A DNA stretch of 5,724 nt. Source: Bacteroidota bacterium (lineage in GTDB: Bacteria > Bacteroidota > Bacteroidia > Chitinophagales > Chitinophagaceae). Position numbers and translations under genes: made by a program. Every line of letters starts with the position of its first letter. The first letter of the stretch is position 1. The stretch lies in NCBI GenBank assembly GCA_021780705.1, contig JAJXYG010000383.1, positions 1-5,724 on the forward strand, in the 5' to 3' direction. The notes under the pieces were generated by a model. It was not told the DNA's origin, made no database searches, and worked only from the letters and a program-made list of their open reading frames with translations. This document shows, piece by piece, positions 4,834-5,724 of the stretch.

Positions 4834-5724
4834 TTGAAAAAATTATTCGCTTTCGGGTACCTCCTGCTGTCAGGGCTTGCGCTGAAGGCCCAGTATTATA
4901 TCCGGGGAGAAGTCAGGGATCCGGCAGGAGTGGCTATTCAAAACGTCAAGATCTATATGCCTTCCACCCGCTCCCTGTACTATAGCGGAATAACCGGAGG
5001 CTTTGGAATCCCCAGCCCCCTGCAATATGATTCACTCATCTTCAGTGCGGAAGGATACGAGACCAGGGCGCTGCGCATCCGGACCGATGCCTACCAGGAA
5101 ATTACCCTCAAACTGACCGGCACCTCTATCAGCACGCGTAAACGAAAACTGGCCTCCATGACCCATGGGGCCCAGGGCAATGTCTATCCGGTCAGCTATT
5201 ACCAGGACGAGAGCTACGCCAATATCGTGGAGAACGATTTTGTGTCGGCAGGTCATGACTATACCACCTCACTGGCCATGCGGATCGACAAGGCCTCCTA
5301 CAGCAATATCCGGCGCTTCCTCAACCAGGATACCCGGGTGCCACCCGATGCGGTCCGTATTGACGAGATGCTGAATTATTTCAATTTTAATTACCAGCAA
5401 CCCGGCGCAGACAGTGTCTTTGGGCTTCACACCCATTACACCTCCTGCCCCTGGGATACCAGCCACCGGTTGCTCTTCGTCAACCTGTCCGGGAAAAAAC
5501 TCAACCTGGACAAGGTCCCGCCTACCAACCTGGTTTTCCTGATCGACGTATCAGGCAGCATGGACCTGCCCAACCGGCTCCCCCTGCTGAAGGAGGCCTT
5601 CCAGTTGCTGGTCAATAACCTGCGCAAAAAAGATACGGTCTCCATCGTCGTCTATGGCGGCAGTGTAGGCATCTGGCTGCAACCTACCAGCGGAGACAAA
5701 AAGGAAAAGATTACCCAAGCCATT
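4834..5724 (+). CDS. Secreted YfbK-like vWA protein with N-terminal carboxypeptidase-regulatory-like domain (partial)
   Basis: The frame opens at TTG 4834 and runs 297 codons without a stop to the window edge; the 3' part is missing. No ATG exists in frame after the upstream in-frame stop at 4759-4761. TTG gives a textbook signal peptide: MKKLF, a hydrophobic core at 5-17, and KAQ at 18-20 followed by Tyr. Without a Cys it is not a lipoprotein, unlike E. coli YfbK as usually annotated. Residues 22-95 resemble a CarboxypepD_reg-like beta domain (IRGEVRDPAGVAIQNVKIY ... TLKL). Residues 133-220 match the YfbK N-terminal region: ENDF, MRIDKASYSNIRRFLN, PPDAVRIDEMLNYFNF and CPWDTSHRLL. The vWA domain begins at about 231 with NLVFLIDVSGSM, where Asp238, Ser240 and Ser242 form the MIDAS metal site, and LQPTSGDKKEKI follows at 282-292. 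The family usually continues with the rest of vWA and a C-terminal DUF3520-type domain. The cellular role is not established; MIDAS domains mediate metal-dependent protein binding. Confidence 0.88.
   Translation, partial: MKKLFAFGYLLLSGLALKAQYYIRGEVRDPAGVAIQNVKIYMPSTRSLYYSGITGGFGIPSPLQYDSLIFSAEGYETRALRIRTDAYQEITLKLTGTSISTRKRKLASMTHGAQGNVYPVSYYQDESYANIVENDFVSAGHDYTTSLAMRIDKASYSNIRRFLNQDTRVPPDAVRIDEMLNYFNFNYQQPGADSVFGLHTHYTSCPWDTSHRLLFVNLSGKKLNLDKVPPTNLVFLIDVSGSMDLPNRLPLLKEAFQLLVNNLRKKDTVSIVVYGGSVGIWLQPTSGDKKEKITQAI

Noticed and set aside
4238..4834. A 198-codon minus-strand open frame opposite hpt
   Set aside because: It mirrors a fully convincing hypoxanthine phosphoribosyltransferase, shows no family motifs, and has no regulatory signals of its own.
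1..5724. CRISPR array, insertion sequence or prophage genes
   Set aside because: No regularly spaced repeats, terminal inverted repeats flanking a transposase, or phage-type proteins were seen on either strand.

Overview
The window looks like a chromosomal housekeeping stretch from a member of the Bacteroidota, possibly the Chitinophagaceae or a relative. This is inferred from protein style: signal peptides ending in Ala-Gln, a glucosaminidase with the NNHFGIKC / YATNPKYA signature, an SSS transporter with the TTSFCIDF signature, a carboxypeptidase-regulatory-like domain in front of a YfbK-type vWA domain, and few Shine-Dalgarno sequences. Base composition is moderately GC-rich and fairly even across the window. 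I see no integrase, transposase, CRISPR array or complete RNA gene.

Layout. Positions 1-109 hold no gene. They contain a possible terminator for the leftward gene and a short stretch that resembles the 3' end of a tRNA. Positions 110-640 (minus strand) encode a LOG-family (TIGR00730-type) protein. Positions 641-788 are a divergent intergenic region with a weak promoter candidate, a tiny Shine-Dalgarno-led reading frame, a T-tract and a perfect 16-bp GC palindrome. From about 789 onward everything reads rightward: a sodium/solute symporter (789-2297), a class I SAM-dependent O-methyltransferase (2302-2943), a secreted glucosaminidase with three LysM-like repeats (2975-4225), a hypoxanthine phosphoribosyltransferase (4229-4771), and the 5' part of a secreted YfbK-like von Willebrand factor A protein (4834 to the window end).

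The gaps after the symporter, methyltransferase and glucosaminidase are 4, 31 and 3 bases, so these four genes probably form one transcription unit. The 62-base gap before the vWA gene contains a strong hairpin and may be a full or partial transcription boundary. The genes do not form one obvious pathway: solute uptake, small-molecule or RNA methylation, cell-wall turnover and purine salvage appear to share a transcript. The vWA gene has no usable ATG and most likely starts at TTG 4834, overlapping the stop of a four-codon mini-ORF.

I did not find a clearly novel multi-gene system. The points most worth a second look are the leader of the symporter operon, the TTG start of the vWA gene, substitutions in conserved motifs of the LOG protein and the symporter, and the tRNA-like fragment at the left edge.
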